Shown here piece by piece: positions 6,350 to 6,827 of a stretch of 6,827 nucleotides of DNA. How positions within the stretch are numbered: the first letter of the stretch is position 1; each line of letters begins with the position of its first letter. The position numbers were made by a program, and so were the translations under genes. Source of the stretch: DASRJX01 sp035649235 (lineage in GTDB: Bacteria > Acidobacteriota > Polarisedimenticolia > Gp22-AA2); NCBI GenBank assembly GCA_035649235.1, contig DASRJX010000017.1:1-6827 (forward strand). The letters run 5' to 3'. Under the pieces are notes generated by a model. The model saw only the letters and a list, made by a program, of their open reading frames with translations, had not been told where the DNA came from and did not search any database.

Positions 6350-6826
6350 TCAGGACCGCTGGAGCGCCAGCTCCATGTAGCGCGTCCCGGGGATCGGGTT
6401 GTAGCGGTAGGGAGGGATGTCCCGGAAGCCGAGGGAGAGGTAGAGCCCGCGGGCGCGCTCCATGGCGGGCACGGTGTCGAGGCGCATGCGCTCGTAGCCG
6501 AGGGCACGGGCTTCCGCGATCACGGCCTCCGCGAGGCGGCGGCCGGCGCCGCTGCCGCGATGCGCGGGACGGACGTAGAGGCGCTTCATCTCGCAGACGC
6601 CGGGCTCCAGCCGGCGCAGGGCGACGCAGCCGGCGACGCCGGCGGCCGCGTTTTGGCCCTGCGCCTCCTCCTCCACGGCGAGCAGCAGACATCCATCCGG
6701 AGGGGCGTAGTCTCCCGGCAGGCCGGCCAGCTCCGCCTCGAAGCTCTGGAACGAGAGATCGAAGCCTAAGGAGCCGGCGTACTCCTGGAACAGGAGCCGG
6801 ACGATCGGCAGATCATCCGGCCATCT
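6350..6826 (-). CDS. GNAT-family N-acetyltransferase, 5' end outside window
   Basis: The frame is open to the right edge, so the true start lies beyond the window; 158 residues are visible, counted here from the first full codon (6824-6826). A downstream GTG at 6676 would discard the first strand and helix of the fold and is not a credible start. The visible sequence begins in an N-terminal helix (LPIVRLLFQEYAGSLGFDLS, 6-25) and continues through GCVALRRLEPGVCEMKRLYV to the acetyl-CoA-binding motif A, RPAHRGSGAGRRLAEAV, with the R-G-x-G-x-G/A pyrophosphate loop. It ends with LYLSLGF and the IPPYRYNPIPGTRYMEL block seen in a well-populated subgroup of GNAT acetyltransferases. Such enzymes transfer acetyl groups from acetyl-CoA to amines; the substrate cannot be read from sequence. 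There is no signal peptide in the visible part, and it is probably cytoplasmic. Its link to the downstream HEAT gene is unclear because a 164-base gap with a stem-loop intervenes. Confidence 0.92.
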   Translation of the reverse strand, partial: RWPDDLPIVRLLFQEYAGSLGFDLSFQSFEAELAGLPGDYAPPDGCLLLAVEEEAQGQNAAAGVAGCVALRRLEPGVCEMKRLYVRPAHRGSGAGRRLAEAVIAEARALGYERMRLDTVPAMERARGLYLSLGFRDIPPYRYNPIPGTRYMELALQRS

Positions 6827-6827
6827 C

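Overview
This very GC-rich window reads as ordinary chromosomal DNA from a Gram-negative-type soil or sediment bacterium. The best lineage clue is a duplicated, ATPase-less FtsX/MacB-type permease of the ADOP class ('acidobacterial duplicated orphan permease'). ADOPs are most abundant in Acidobacteriota, but also occur in Gemmatimonadota and other high-GC phyla, so Acidobacteriota is a reasonable but unproven assignment. No insertion sequence, tRNA, rRNA, CRISPR array or phage gene is visible.

Layout, left to right. Two genes lie on the + strand: the downstream part of a two-domain AcvB/VirJ-family serine hydrolase (open at the left edge, ends 1228), then a small forkhead-associated (FHA) phosphothreonine-binding protein (best start 1331, ends 1744). 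Three genes lie on the - strand: the ADOP permease (1755-4274), an exported HEAT-repeat protein with an SH3-like tail (4506-6185), and a GNAT acetyltransferase cut by the right edge (6350 to beyond 6826). The FHA and permease genes converge with only 10 bases between their stop codons.

Functional themes. Three of the five products should sit in or beyond the inner membrane: AcvB-like hydrolase (by family), ADOP permease and HEAT protein (lipoprotein-type or Sec signal). The FHA protein and the acetyltransferase should be cytoplasmic. The genes do not form one obvious pathway. The HEAT gene and the permease are co-directional but separated by 231 bases with a GC-rich hairpin, so co-transcription is uncertain.

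Non-coding signals. These are a good -35 element with a weak -10 placed so that transcription would begin at the FHA ATG (a possible leaderless mRNA), a compact hairpin just after the acvB-like stop, a 7-bp stem hairpin after the HEAT gene, a larger nested stem-loop between the acetyltransferase and HEAT genes, and Shine-Dalgarno sequences supporting the HEAT and permease starts. I see no convincing undescribed multi-gene system. The least explained items are the HEAT/SH3-like exported protein and the nested stem-loop upstream of it.
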